Part shown: piece by piece, positions 44,407-54,103 of the stretch | Layout of the letters: each line of letters opens with the position of its first letter | Position numbering within the stretch: position 1 is the stretch's first letter | Source of the DNA: Coriolopsis trogii | Lineage: Eukaryota; Basidiomycota; Agaricomycetes; Polyporales; Polyporaceae | Assembly: GCA_020543525.1 (NCBI GenBank) | Contig: JAHYIO010000001.1 | Coordinates: 3,410,001-3,474,000, forward strand | Reading direction: 5' to 3' | Length of the DNA: 64,000 nt | Program-made: the position numbers and the translations under genes | Notes under the pieces: generated by a model | What the model was told of the DNA's origin: nothing | What the model saw: only the letters and a program-made list of their open reading frames with translations | Database searches by the model: none

Positions 44407-44973
44407 TGATGAACTCTGAACCTGGAAGGCTTGGAGCGACCTGTAAGTCACACAAAGAGAGATCTTCAGTTAGTGAGCGAACGACTATATTGCATAGTCC
44501 AGTACCTGTAAGTCACACAAAGAGAGACTACAAGTACTAGTAAGTAAAGTGTAGTAGAGCATAAGTAATGAGTGGGACTTACTCTTCAGTCAGTGAGCGA
44601 ACGACTGAAGAGCAGAGGGGCAAACAGACTGCCTTATATACTGGAGAGAAGAGTGCATGAGTAAGCGAATGAAGCAGTCACATGTTAACCATAGAGCGAT
44701 GAGTAAGAGTCCGTACTCGGCGTATGAGTAAGAGCCGAGAGTATTCTGAGTAAGACATAAGGTCTAGAATGTTCCGGTGCATTGTAGAACGCACAGGAAG
44801 ACAAGGGAACCATATGGTCATAGGAATGTACAGTAGTTTCGTAGAGAAAACCATATATGGTAAGTAGAAACACAGCCTATAGTAAGCGCTATCTAAACAT
44901 AGGTAAACATGACCATACAAAGGTTGTGTGCACAACTCCGGACCGGTAGAGCCGTAAATCCAGAATGTCAACA
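44407..44973 (-). repeat. 3' LTR of the copia element
   Basis: 567 bp, from tgatgaactctg to gaatgtcaaca on the plus strand. It differs from the other LTR only at 44471. Internal tgagcgaacgact motifs recur within it. Confidence 0.95.
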
Positions 44974-44982
44974 CTCCCACTC
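44974..44982 (-). promoter_or_regulatory. Polypurine tract (plus-strand primer site)
   Basis: On the element strand gagtgggag lies directly before the 3' LTR, the position of the polypurine tract that primes second-strand DNA synthesis. Confidence 0.7.
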
Positions 44983-44984
44983 GT

Positions 44985-47900
44985 TCAAGATGCAACGGAC
45001 ACAAGACCTATCTCCTCAACGAATTTGGCCTGATTGGAGTAAGGCACGTTCTTCGTGAGGGGGTCGGCCAATTGGTCCTCAGAAGCGACATAGTAGATCT
45101 CGACAGATCCCATCTCGACCTGTTCACGAATGAAGTGATAACGGATCTCTATGTGCTTGGTACGACGGTCAATGACTGGATTGACAGACAAAAAGATCGA
45201 GCCTTGGTTGTCGAGACACAAAGGCGTCGGATCAGTCACGTCATCTCCGAGTTCATCGCCGAAGGTCCTCAGCCATGCCAACTGACGACAAGTGTCGGAG
45301 GCCGCTTTATATTCCGCCTCGGTCGAGGAGAGCGAAATGGTAGGCTGACGCCTCGATGCCCACGATACAGCACCACCTGCCATCAAGAAGACAAAGCCAG
45401 AGGTTGAGTGCCGATCATCACGGTCTTCCGCCCAGTCCGAATCTGAGTACGAAATCAGACCGTCATTAGACGCTCCCTTGTAGCGCAGCCGGTACGCCTT
45501 TGTTCCCTGAAGGTAACGCAGGACATACTTGGCATAGTTCATGTGCGCTTCAGAGGGATTGGCATTGTACTTGGATAACCGTGTGACAGCGAAAGCAATA
45601 TCAGGGCGCGTCCCGAGCATGGCGTACAAAAGACTGCCAATAAGACTCTGGTAGCGTTGCCTGAATGAATCGGAAGCGGGCTGATCGGTTTTCACCAAAA
45701 CAGCACCAGCAGGGAGAGGAGTACGCGACGGTTTACAGTCAGCCATCTGGAAACGCTCAAGGACAGACTGGATATACTCTTCCTGGTCGATGTCGAGTGT
45801 TCGAGTGGAACGATCTCGAGTGATGCGAAGACCAAGGAAGCGCTTGACTGGTCCCAAGTCCGTCATCTTGTACTGCTTAGAGAGAGAGCGCTTGACGTGC
45901 TTGATGTGACTAGACTGATCGCCAATGAGAAGTAGATCGTCGACATAGAGTACGACAATCGTTACGTGTTCCCCCCCTTGTCGCCGATATACGTAGATCC
46001 CGGCATCAGAATAAGTCCGTTGGAATCCCAAGTCAAGAAGCGACTGATGAATCTTCGCATTCCATTGACGCGACGCCTGTTTAAGACCATAGATAGCCTT
46101 TTTGAGCAGACAGACGTGGTCTTCCTTCCCAGGAACGACCCAGCCTTCAGGCTGTTCCATGTAGATCTCCTCTTCGAGATCGCCATTCAGAAACGCGGTC
46201 TTGACATCCATAGATTCGATGTCCCAGTCCTCAAGCGCAGCATGCGCAAGAAGATACCGGATAGACTCGAACCGCGCAACCGGAGAGAACGTCTCGTGAT
46301 AGTCCTCACCCCATACTTGAGTAAAACCGCGAGCAACAAGACGAGCTTTATACCGCCCATCATGTTTAATGTCATAAACCCAGCGGTTTGAGACGACGTG
46401 TCGACCTTTAGGACGAGAAACAAGTACCCAGGTCCTGTTCTCGATGAGCGAGTCATACTCCGACTTCTCAGCTTCGCGCCACTTAGGAGCATCAGGCGAT
46501 CGCATGGCCTCCTTGTGGGATTGAGGAATACCAGCTTTCGACTGAGCAGCAGCGAGAAAAGCGAGGAAAGTCTCTGCCTCCCACTGATCTCCATCCGGAT
46601 CTGTCCGAGCGTCAACATGAACCGGGTTCTCGTCACCATAGATGTTGTCCTGAATCCTACTCGGGTGGGGAATGCCTGCTTTGTCACGACGAGGACGGTC
46701 ACGAGCAATGCTAGGCTGATTATCTCCCACTGGTCTGTTACGACCACGACGGTGAGGAGGATGAGGAGCAGGAACAGGCGGTGGTGTTGGAGGACGATCA
46801 GGGGCATTAGCCGGAGCAGGTGCTTCAGGCGCATCATCGTCTACAGAGTGATCAAGCGGTGGTGGGACATCAAGCGGAATGGGAAGGGGAATGTCCAGGA
46901 TGTCGTTGGGATCGACCGAGTCAGAGTCGTCGTTCGAGGACTCATCCGACTGGTCATTCACAAACGGATTATCACTGGGGGCGACAGGTTGATTGCCAGG
47001 AAGTTTTTGTGCAGGGAAAGACTCTTCATCGAATGTCACATCGCGGGACACGACGATAGAGCGGGTGGCCGGATTCCAAAAACGATACCCCTTGGAACCC
47101 TGCTCATACCCCACGAAGATCATCTCGACTGCCTTCTTGTCGAGCTTCCCTTCGCGCTTCGCCTTCTGCACATGCACAAAGGCTTTGCACCCAAACACGC
47201 GGAAGTAGGAAACGTCCGGTATGGTGCCGTCCCACAACGTGATAGGGCATTGCCATTTGTGTCGTCGCATAGGTTGACGATTGTAGATATGAACGGCTGC
47301 ATCGATGGCAAGTTGCCAGAAACCGTGACTAAGTCCAGCCTGATGTAACATACACAAAGCCTTCTCGGTGATGGTACGGTTCCAGCGTTCAGCACGTCCA
47401 TTCTGTTGAGGTGAACCCGCAACTGTCTTCTGGTGCTCGATGCCATGCGAACGAAGAAGCTCGCTGAACTCGCTAGACGTGTATTCCCCCCCTCGATCAG
47501 AGCGGACTTTCTTGATCTTTTTACCGGTCTGAGTCTCAGCCCATGCCTTATAGTCGAGGAATGCTTTGATAGCATCCGACTTGTGCTTAAGGTAATAGGA
47601 GCGAGCAAGACCAGAGTAATCGTCAATGAAACCGGCAAAATACTTCCATCCTCCAATAGCCTGAGTACGCATCGGTCCATCGAGATCTGTATGGATGAGC
47701 TCGAGAACTTCAGTCGCACGCTTCTCAGAAGGTGGGAAGGGGGTGCGAGTGGATTTGCCAAAGGTGCATCCATCACATGGCTCTTCATCCGCAGGATCAA
47801 CGGCATCAACTCCCTTGGTGTTCTTAGGAAGATGACGCAGCACGTCCTTGCCCGCATGACCAAAGCGACGATGCCAGGTCTTGAAGCGACGGACATTGAG

Positions 47901-49640
47901 GTGGACACGCTGACCATTACGGAGTTCGAGGAGCGTCCAGTACGTGTTGCTATTCGGGTTGTACCTCGCTTCAAGGATCTTTCGACCCATGATACGAATC
48001 GTCGAACCATGTTTGACAGCACCATCAGGTAGCTTGTCAAAGATACACATGCGACCTTCGCCTTGGAACAAGGAATAACCATTGCGCTCGATGGAGCCCG
48101 TCGAGAAAAGACAACCTTCCACATGCGGGATGTAGTAGACGTTGTTGAAGGTGACAGGGACCTTCTGATTATCGATGTAAGTGAACCCTTCAACCGTTCC
48201 CGATCCAAGCGCATGGATAACACTACTTTCCCCTGACGCAGCCGTTCCGAAAGGAACAGTGGTCTCGAAAGGCTGGTAGGTGGAGAAGTCAGACATGTCG
48301 CCGGTGATATGTTGAGAGGCTCCTGAGTCCATAAGCCACATGGTCCACTTCGAGCTGTCCGAGGCCATAGCCTCATCATAGAAAGAAGCAGCGATGTTCG
48401 AGGGACCCGAAAGTACGTTTACAGCAGATACAGACTCAGAGACGACATGTGCATGGCTATGAGAAGTAGTGTCCTTGTTCTTCCCCTTGTCCTTGTCCTT
48501 ATCCCTCTCCTTCTCCTTCTTCTTGCCCTTGGGACGCTTGTCTGGGTGCTTCTTGTAGCAGTTGGACTCGTGGTGAGAACTACCGCCACAGAAGGAGCAA
48601 GGACCCTTAGGCTTCGGCTTGGTCTGGGAGACCTTGTTGGCGGACTGTCCGTTCTTGCGCAATGACTCCTCGGCCAAGGTCTTCGACTGGATGTCGTCGA
48701 GGGTGATCTTGTCGATGTCCGTAATAGCCATTAGCGCAGAAACCATGGACTGGTAGGACTCGGGGACCTTCGACAGCAACAGGAGAGCCTGCATGGTTTC
48801 GCTGAGCTTGACGCCGTTGCTATCGATGTCGCGAAGGCGGTTGATGATCTTCATCATCTGGTCCTGGAGAGGCTTCGAATCGTTCATGCGAGGCTCTGCA
48901 ACGAGCGACTCGAACATGCCCCAGACGTGAGCACTGTTGGGCGTGCCAAACTTCGTCTTGATGGCGGCCCAGGTCTCAGCGGCTGTCATGGTACGAGGAG
49001 CAGCACCACCTTGACCCAGAACCTTCGCATCGAGGACGTAGTGGAAGTTCGGTGAGACCCGCATATACATCATGCCGCGAGCCTGCCCATTGAGCTTCTG
49101 CCATGCCTCTATGGCGACTAGTTCCGCCGCAGTGGCGGTGGTACCGGCAGGAGAGGGCTCAGTCTTGGTGCCTTCGACAATCTCCCAACAGCCCATGAAG
49201 ATGAAGTACCCCTTGAGCTTTGCAGCCCAGTCATTGTACTGGTTCGCCGAAGAAAGGATAGGGATCGAGTCGATCTTGACGTCTCCCATGATTGAAAGCA
49301 GGTACTGAGAAGAGTGGAGATAATCCTCGTCGTCGAAGTCTAGAGTGAAGGATATAGGCGCAATAGATGGAAGCGCAGTGACGAGAGGAGGAGGAAGAGT
49401 TTCGATTGGAGAGAGATGCGGAGATGCGACGAGAGGGGTGTCGTATGGGGTGTTAGAGGCGAGAGGAAGCGCTACGACAAGTGGTGTGTCGTAGGGTGTA
49501 TCGGATGCGACTGGAAGAGCTGTGTTGACTCCAGCAAGAAACTCCTCGTCTGCTTGGTAGGGAGAGATAGGTTGCCAAGCGAACGATGTGGGATCTTCCG
49601 GTAAAGCAACGTTGTTGTACCGATGAGGACAGGGGCTCAC
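44985..49640 (-). CDS. Copia-type Gag-Pol polyprotein
   Basis: One frame of 1551 codons. The N-terminus has imperfect repeats of LASNTPYDTPLV (residues 40-75). The Gag region (about 117-345) ends in a CX2CX4HX4C zinc knuckle at 348-361 and a Lys/Asp-rich linker. The protease active site is DSG at 438-440. The integrase has its zinc site (H590, H595, C622, C625) and a D652, D715, E751 triad with exactly 35 residues between the last two, in IHTDLDG, VRSDRGGEYT and PQQNGRAERWNR. A Pro-rich linker (about 890-1000) leads to the RVT_2 reverse transcriptase (DVKTAFLNGDLEEEIYMEQP; catalytic YVDD at 1232-1235) and RNase H (SDSDWAED, SLSSTEAEYKAA). The integrase-before-RT order defines Ty1/copia. There is no frameshift between Gag and Pol, so the Gag to Pol ratio must be set another way. 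The frame is fully intact. Confidence 0.97.
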   Translation of the reverse strand: MSPCPHRYNNVALPEDPTSFAWQPISPYQADEEFLAGVNTALPVASDTPYDTPLVVALPLASNTPYDTPLVASPHLSPIETLPPPLVTALPSIAPISFTLDFDDEDYLHSSQYLLSIMGDVKIDSIPILSSANQYNDWAAKLKGYFIFMGCWEIVEGTKTEPSPAGTTATAAELVAIEAWQKLNGQARGMMYMRVSPNFHYVLDAKVLGQGGAAPRTMTAAETWAAIKTKFGTPNSAHVWGMFESLVAEPRMNDSKPLQDQMMKIINRLRDIDSNGVKLSETMQALLLLSKVPESYQSMVSALMAITDIDKITLDDIQSKTLAEESLRKNGQSANKVSQTKPKPKGPCSFCGGSSHHESNCYKKHPDKRPKGKKKEKERDKDKDKGKNKDTTSHSHAHVVSESVSAVNVLSGPSNIAASFYDEAMASDSSKWTMWLMDSGASQHITGDMSDFSTYQPFETTVPFGTAASGESSVIHALGSGTVEGFTYIDNQKVPVTFNNVYYIPHVEGCLFSTGSIERNGYSLFQGEGRMCIFDKLPDGAVKHGSTIRIMGRKILEARYNPNSNTYWTLLELRNGQRVHLNVRRFKTWHRRFGHAGKDVLRHLPKNTKGVDAVDPADEEPCDGCTFGKSTRTPFPPSEKRATEVLELIHTDLDGPMRTQAIGGWKYFAGFIDDYSGLARSYYLKHKSDAIKAFLDYKAWAETQTGKKIKKVRSDRGGEYTSSEFSELLRSHGIEHQKTVAGSPQQNGRAERWNRTITEKALCMLHQAGLSHGFWQLAIDAAVHIYNRQPMRRHKWQCPITLWDGTIPDVSYFRVFGCKAFVHVQKAKREGKLDKKAVEMIFVGYEQGSKGYRFWNPATRSIVVSRDVTFDEESFPAQKLPGNQPVAPSDNPFVNDQSDESSNDDSDSVDPNDILDIPLPIPLDVPPPLDHSVDDDAPEAPAPANAPDRPPTPPPVPAPHPPHRRGRNRPVGDNQPSIARDRPRRDKAGIPHPSRIQDNIYGDENPVHVDARTDPDGDQWEAETFLAFLAAAQSKAGIPQSHKEAMRSPDAPKWREAEKSEYDSLIENRTWVLVSRPKGRHVVSNRWVYDIKHDGRYKARLVARGFTQVWGEDYHETFSPVARFESIRYLLAHAALEDWDIESMDVKTAFLNGDLEEEIYMEQPEGWVVPGKEDHVCLLKKAIYGLKQASRQWNAKIHQSLLDLGFQRTYSDAGIYVYRRQGGEHVTIVVLYVDDLLLIGDQSSHIKHVKRSLSKQYKMTDLGPVKRFLGLRITRDRSTRTLDIDQEEYIQSVLERFQMADCKPSRTPLPAGAVLVKTDQPASDSFRQRYQSLIGSLLYAMLGTRPDIAFAVTRLSKYNANPSEAHMNYAKYVLRYLQGTKAYRLRYKGASNDGLISYSDSDWAEDRDDRHSTSGFVFLMAGGAVSWASRRQPTISLSSTEAEYKAASDTCRQLAWLRTFGDELGDDVTDPTPLCLDNQGSIFLSVNPVIDRRTKHIEIRYHFIREQVEMGSVEIYYVASEDQLADPLTKNVPYSNQAKFVEEIGLVSVAS

Positions 49641-50325
49641 GGCACAATTGTACCAACCGTCACTTTGAAGGTGGGCGTCAACTTGTTCGTCAGAGTCCCA
49701 AACGTGCGGAAGATCCTCGCAGGATTCCTCGTTGCCTGAGCTGTCAGAGGATGCTTCTGTCGAAGTATCAACGATGTCCTCGACTTCAGACTCAGAGGAA
49801 TGAGGAGATGCTGGAAGAGTCGGCTCCAGAACGGTGGTTCAAAGTATACGCGATGATTGACGTGCCACGTGCGAGGAAGGTGGACAGGGGCACCTTTTGA
49901 GGTGAACCAGAGAGCCAGTAAGCCGAAATTACCGACAATCCGGGTAGAAGTCGCCAACTGTGCCCAAGAAACGCTATAGTAACTACCGAGGCAAAAAGGT
50001 ATCGTAAGGAGGGTCCGAACGGTTGTCCTCCGGTCCAAAGGTGCTAACCACCCCGGGTACAACAGCTGGCGGGCGCAAGTGCGTGGCCTGGCTGAGGGAT
50101 GCCTGAATCACCCAGGTGCCTCGAGAGCACAACAGGTGTTACAACGATAGTAGACTAGAGACTGACTACGAAGCGCTCAGGGCTGCGTCACGAGCGCAGA
50201 AATGTCCCCCTGGCAGCAGTGTCGGCGGGCACAGTCAAGAGAGTAGGAAAGTGGGATGCACGGGCAGAGAGTCGACGTACTAAGAGTTGCGCGCAGAGGT
50301 GTCGACAGAGAAGAAACCGATTAGA
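49641..50325 (-). other. Leader of the copia element
   Basis: Untranslated sequence lies between the primer-binding site and the Gag ATG and would hold the packaging signal. Frames on either strand look accidental. Confidence 0.7.
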
Positions 50326-50342
50326 GCGCAGGGCTCATAACC
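50326..50342 (-). promoter_or_regulatory. Primer-binding site for a half-tRNA (initiator Met)
   Basis: The plus strand reads gcgcagggctcataacc directly next to the 5' LTR. This equals the D-to-anticodon part of fungal initiator tRNA-Met (anticodon CAU inside gggctcataacc), so the element strand is complementary to it. Drosophila copia is known to prime with the 5' half of initiator tRNA-Met cut in the anticodon loop, and this site fits that mechanism rather than the usual tRNA 3' end. Confidence 0.85.
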
Positions 50343-50909
50343 TGATGAACTCTGAACCTGGAAGGCTTGGAGCGACCTGTAAGTCACACAAAGAGAGATC
50401 TTCAGTCAGTGAGCGAACGACTATATTGCATAGTCCAGTACCTGTAAGTCACACAAAGAGAGACTACAAGTACTAGTAAGTAAAGTGTAGTAGAGCATAA
50501 GTAATGAGTGGGACTTACTCTTCAGTCAGTGAGCGAACGACTGAAGAGCAGAGGGGCAAACAGACTGCCTTATATACTGGAGAGAAGAGTGCATGAGTAA
50601 GCGAATGAAGCAGTCACATGTTAACCATAGAGCGATGAGTAAGAGTCCGTACTCGGCGTATGAGTAAGAGCCGAGAGTATTCTGAGTAAGACATAAGGTC
50701 TAGAATGTTCCGGTGCATTGTAGAACGCACAGGAAGACAAGGGAACCATATGGTCATAGGAATGTACAGTAGTTTCGTAGAGAAAACCATATATGGTAAG
50801 TAGAAACACAGCCTATAGTAAGCGCTATCTAAACATAGGTAAACATGACCATACAAAGGTTGTGTGCACAACTCCGGACCGGTAGAGCCGTAAATCCAGA
50901 ATGTCAACA
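50343..50909 (-). repeat. 5' LTR of the copia element (promoter)
   Basis: 567 bp, one mismatch to the other LTR (50407). On the element strand it would contain the transcription start. A tatatac motif at 50571-50577 (plus strand, ccttatatactgg) is a candidate TATA element, but its position is not proof. Confidence 0.95.
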
Positions 50910-50914
50910 CCGTG
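50910..50914. repeat. Target-site duplication, right
   Basis: ccgtg follows the LTR end and matches 44402-44406. Confidence 0.9.
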
Positions 50915-51497
50915 AACCTCGACTTTCGACAGGCTCCTGCCCATCCGTCTTTCGGGTTGACGTCGAGGCCAGAATCCTGCAGCTCCTGGGAGTCCCTGCC
51001 GTACTTGTGGCCCTCCGGACTGATCGGCGCTCGCACTCGGCTATCTCGCCAACCACTATGTATGTGCACCGAACCCGCTATAACATATCTGGCCGCCTGC
51101 TGATGTTTGGCTTGAAGGAGGCTAATACAAAACTACATGGACTGAATCTGACCATGGCACACATGAATCTTGAAGCTTGACGACTTGTCGCCTGACGAGA
51201 CGTCAAAGTTCAAGGTATGTGTATGAGTGTGTGTACCACTACCTCGCCATCTAACCAGTCCTCAATTCAATGTCAAGGTTGATGTATGTAACCAAGGCTG
51301 TTCACCATACAAAGCAATGCTGCGCGTTGAGGCTCTCGGAAGCTCAGGGTGCGACTTTGCCTCGGAATCCGGCCTGCCATGCTTCCGCACTTGGGTGGTA
51401 CGTTTCTCGTAATACCAGACGAGATAGGTCAAAACAGCGCAGACGATACGCTCATACGAGACACGATCCTCAGGTCTAACTCAGACGGGCTAAAACA
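50915..51497. other. Flank of the copia insertion and upstream region of the oxidase gene
   Basis: No gene is recognised. Removing the retroelement joins this to 44295-44406. Open frames cross the rejoined site on the minus strand, but none has a motif I know. Confidence 0.4.
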
Positions 51498-53660
51498 ATG
51501 CTCCGAATCACTCCTTCGCACCTCCTCCTTTCTTTGCTCTGGGCCCACCAGCTGAGCCTCCCGCTCGCCCACGCGAACCGGACAGCAGCTTCCGAGCCCT
51601 ACTCCCACTGTCGGTGCACGTACGGAGAAGCATGCTGGCCCAGCCCCGCCGACTTTGCCCAGCTCGCCGCGCAGGTCTCCCAGCCGCTCGTGCACCCCGT
51701 CCCGCCCGCCTCTCCGTGCTACGCGTCCCCGGACTCGAGCGAATGCGCCGACGTCAGGCAGGGCTGGCTGGACGGGTTCTGGCGCGCGGACCAACCGGGG
51801 GCGATGCAGCAGCCGAACTTTGAGGCGTTCACGTTCGCGAACGACACCATCGAGGTGTGCTACCTCGACACGACGCTCGGTGTGCCGTGTGGGCAGGGGA
51901 GCGTGCCTGTCGTTGGGGTCGACGCGCGGTCGGTTGGGGATGTGCAGGCGGCGGTCAGGTTCGCTGCGGAGCATAACTTGAGGTTCGTCGTGAGGAACAC
52001 CGGGTGAGAGCTGTTCTGTCGTTGACTGGTGACTCGGCGTGCTGACTGTTGTCTCCCGCTTGAACGTCACAGTCACGACTTCTTGGGCCGCAGCGACGGT
52101 CGGGGATCGTTCGTGGTCTGGACTCACCACCTGAAAAACATCACTGTCCATTCGACGTTCACTCCCGAGGGAGGGCAGGAGAGTTACGAATATGGTGCGT
52201 GTCTCTCACCAATCGCTAACTGTGTATAGCTTCTAACAACGTTCGGGCTTATGAAGCGATCACACTCGGAGCTGGAGAGCAGTGGCAAGATGCACACGAA
52301 GCCGCGAACGCTTCCTCCCGCATCCTCGTCGGAGGTGTCGGCTCAGTAGGCGCAGCTGGAGGCTGGCTACTGGGAGGGGGACACAGTCAGCTTTCCCCTA
52401 CGTACGGTCTGGGTGCGCTTCCCTCTCGCGATCTCTCCAAATTCCCCGGTACTGTACTCATATAAATGTGCACCTATCTAGGTGTCGACAATGTGATTGA
52501 ATTCCATGTGGTGATTTCCAACGGGACCTACCTCACCGCCAACGCGCACCAGAACCCGGATCTCTTCTGGGCCCTGCGCGGGGGCGGAGGAGGCACATTC
52601 GGGGTCGTCACCTCCCTCACGTACCGCACGCATCCCGCCGTTCCCGTCATCGAGGTTAACTTTGCGTCGTTCGTCAACGCCACGCGCCCCAACGCGGCTC
52701 TCTCGCAGGCGTTCACCGAGCTCGTGCGCATCACTCCGCACCTGACCGACCTCGGCTGGGGAGGATACACACAGATCCTCCCGACCGCAGACCCCGCTCC
52801 CGGGCTCGCCTACACCTTCTTCTACATCATCCCGAACGCCACCTGGGCGGAGGCGAACGCGACGATCGACCCGTACCTGACCTTCGTCAAGGAGGTCGCG
52901 GCGAACTCGACCAGGAGCGGCGACCCGGCAGACGAGCTGTTGGTGCAGAAGGCGGTCACGACGCCCTATCCTTCCTGGTTCGCGTGGTACACGGCGCTGA
53001 CCAGCAGGGGCCCGCAGGAGGTGGGGAGGAAGGAGGAGATCGGCTCGTGGCTCATCCCGCGGGACGTCGTCGATGCCGCTCCTGAGAACGTGGCGCAGAC
53101 GATCTTGGGATATCTGCCCGAGAGCCCCTACCCGGGGAGCACCTGGTAGTGCGTCACCTCATCCCCATCCTCGATATTGGCAGGCAGCGTACTGACTCTA
53201 CATTGTTTGTACTTAGCCTTGTCGCCGGGGGTGCAGTGTCGAAGGCGGACCCGGAGAGCACCGGCCTCCACCCTGCCTGGCGGAAGGCGAGCGTGCACAG
53301 CGTGGTGGGCACCACTTGGCCGGAGGGCACGTCGGCAGAGACGATCGAAGCTCAACGCGTCGGCCTCCGGGCGATGACGGCCTCACTGCGCGCGCTGGCG
53401 CCGGATGCTGGCGCGTACTTCAATGAGGTGCGTGCACGGTTTGCTGACTGTCTACGTACATTGTTGACCAATCGGACGGACGGTTGTTCTTGGTACGGCA
53501 GGCCGCACTGTTCGAGCCCGATCCGGCTGCGTCTTTCTTTGGATCGCACTACGACAGGTTGAGGGCGATCAAGAAGGTCTACGATCCCATCGACCTCTTC
53601 GTGGTCACTGAGGGCGTTGGTTCGTCGGAATGGGACAAGGAGTTGAAGTGCCGTGTGTAA
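51498..53660 (+). CDS. Secreted FAD-linked oxidase (berberine-bridge type)
   Basis: Six exons (51498-52003, 52073-52194, 52230-52412, 52482-53145, 53217-53427, 53502-53660) give about 615 residues. A signal peptide is evident (LLLSLLWAHQLSLPLAHA). The FAD-binding PCMH domain shows VPVVGVDARSVGDVQAAVRF and FVVRNTGHDFLGRSDG; the His in NTGHD is the expected 8-alpha-histidyl flavin attachment. The second motif reads GGWLLGGGHSQLSPTYGLGVD and lacks the Cys that would make a second covalent bond, so a mono-covalent enzyme is predicted. The substrate side follows (YPSWFAWYTALTSRG). The C-terminal BBE domain (FNEAALFEPDPAASFFGSHY, RAIKKVYDPIDLFVV) is complete. Such enzymes oxidise carbohydrates, alcohols or aromatic metabolites and release hydrogen peroxide. 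The substrate cannot be read from the sequence. The join of exons 4 and 5 is the least certain. Confidence 0.9.
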
Positions 53661-54103
53661 GGTCAGATCGCCGAGGCGCGGGGCCTTCTGCCATGACACT
53701 TGGGAGTGAAATACTGCCTTGTTATGGGTCAAGATCGAGTGGACTGTGGTACTATGATGGGTCTTTGTTATTAGCTCACGATGCAATACAAGGGCGCAAG
53801 CCTGGGTCGCTGTGGGACTCTCAACACACCGCGGTAGGACGCTTCTGGAGGTTTTCTCGCTTGCGATCTGGCTCCGAGCTAGTCAATCATTCACCTACAG
53901 AAAGGCCATACTGCACGCTCAGCAGCGAAGTATCGGCCTCTCCCACATCAAGTACATACCTACTCCCCTATGCGGCTCCATGGATCCACGCGTCCGGTAT
54001 GCCACAACATTCGAGCACAATAACAATATTTAGCAATGCGAATGCGACAAATCATTACAACATGCTGCAATGCCGGTAGGTACAGCAATGGCGGACTGGG
54101 AGC
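53661..54103. other. Short intergenic region between convergent genes
   Basis: 3' flanks of the oxidase (+) and the mannosidase (-). No gene is seen. Confidence 0.5.

Larger units (their letters stand above)
44407..50909 (-). mobile_element. Complete Ty1/copia LTR retrotransposon
   Basis: A full-length 6503-bp element. Two 567-bp LTRs start TG and end CA and differ by one base (t at 44471, c at 50407). The insertion is flanked by a 5-bp target duplication, ccgtg, at 44402-44406 and 50910-50914. The element runs on the minus strand: 5' LTR at 50343-50909, primer-binding site at 50326-50342, a ~700-bp leader, one uninterrupted Gag-Pol frame (49640-44985), a short polypurine tract (44974-44982) and the 3' LTR. 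The near-identical LTRs, intact frame and perfect target duplication indicate a young and possibly active copy. Confidence 0.97.

Noticed and set aside
44678..45004. Minus-strand 108-codon frame in the LTR, repeated at 50614-51069
   Set aside because: The same LTR sequence translated twice; LTRs of copia elements do not normally encode protein, and no motif is seen.
46398..48379. Long frames (over 300 codons) on both strands inside the copia element
   Set aside because: Shadows of the Gag-Pol frame; no domain motifs.
50910..51180. A gene interrupted by the copia insertion
   Set aside because: Frames can be read across the rejoined target site on the minus strand, but none shows a recognisable motif or splice structure.
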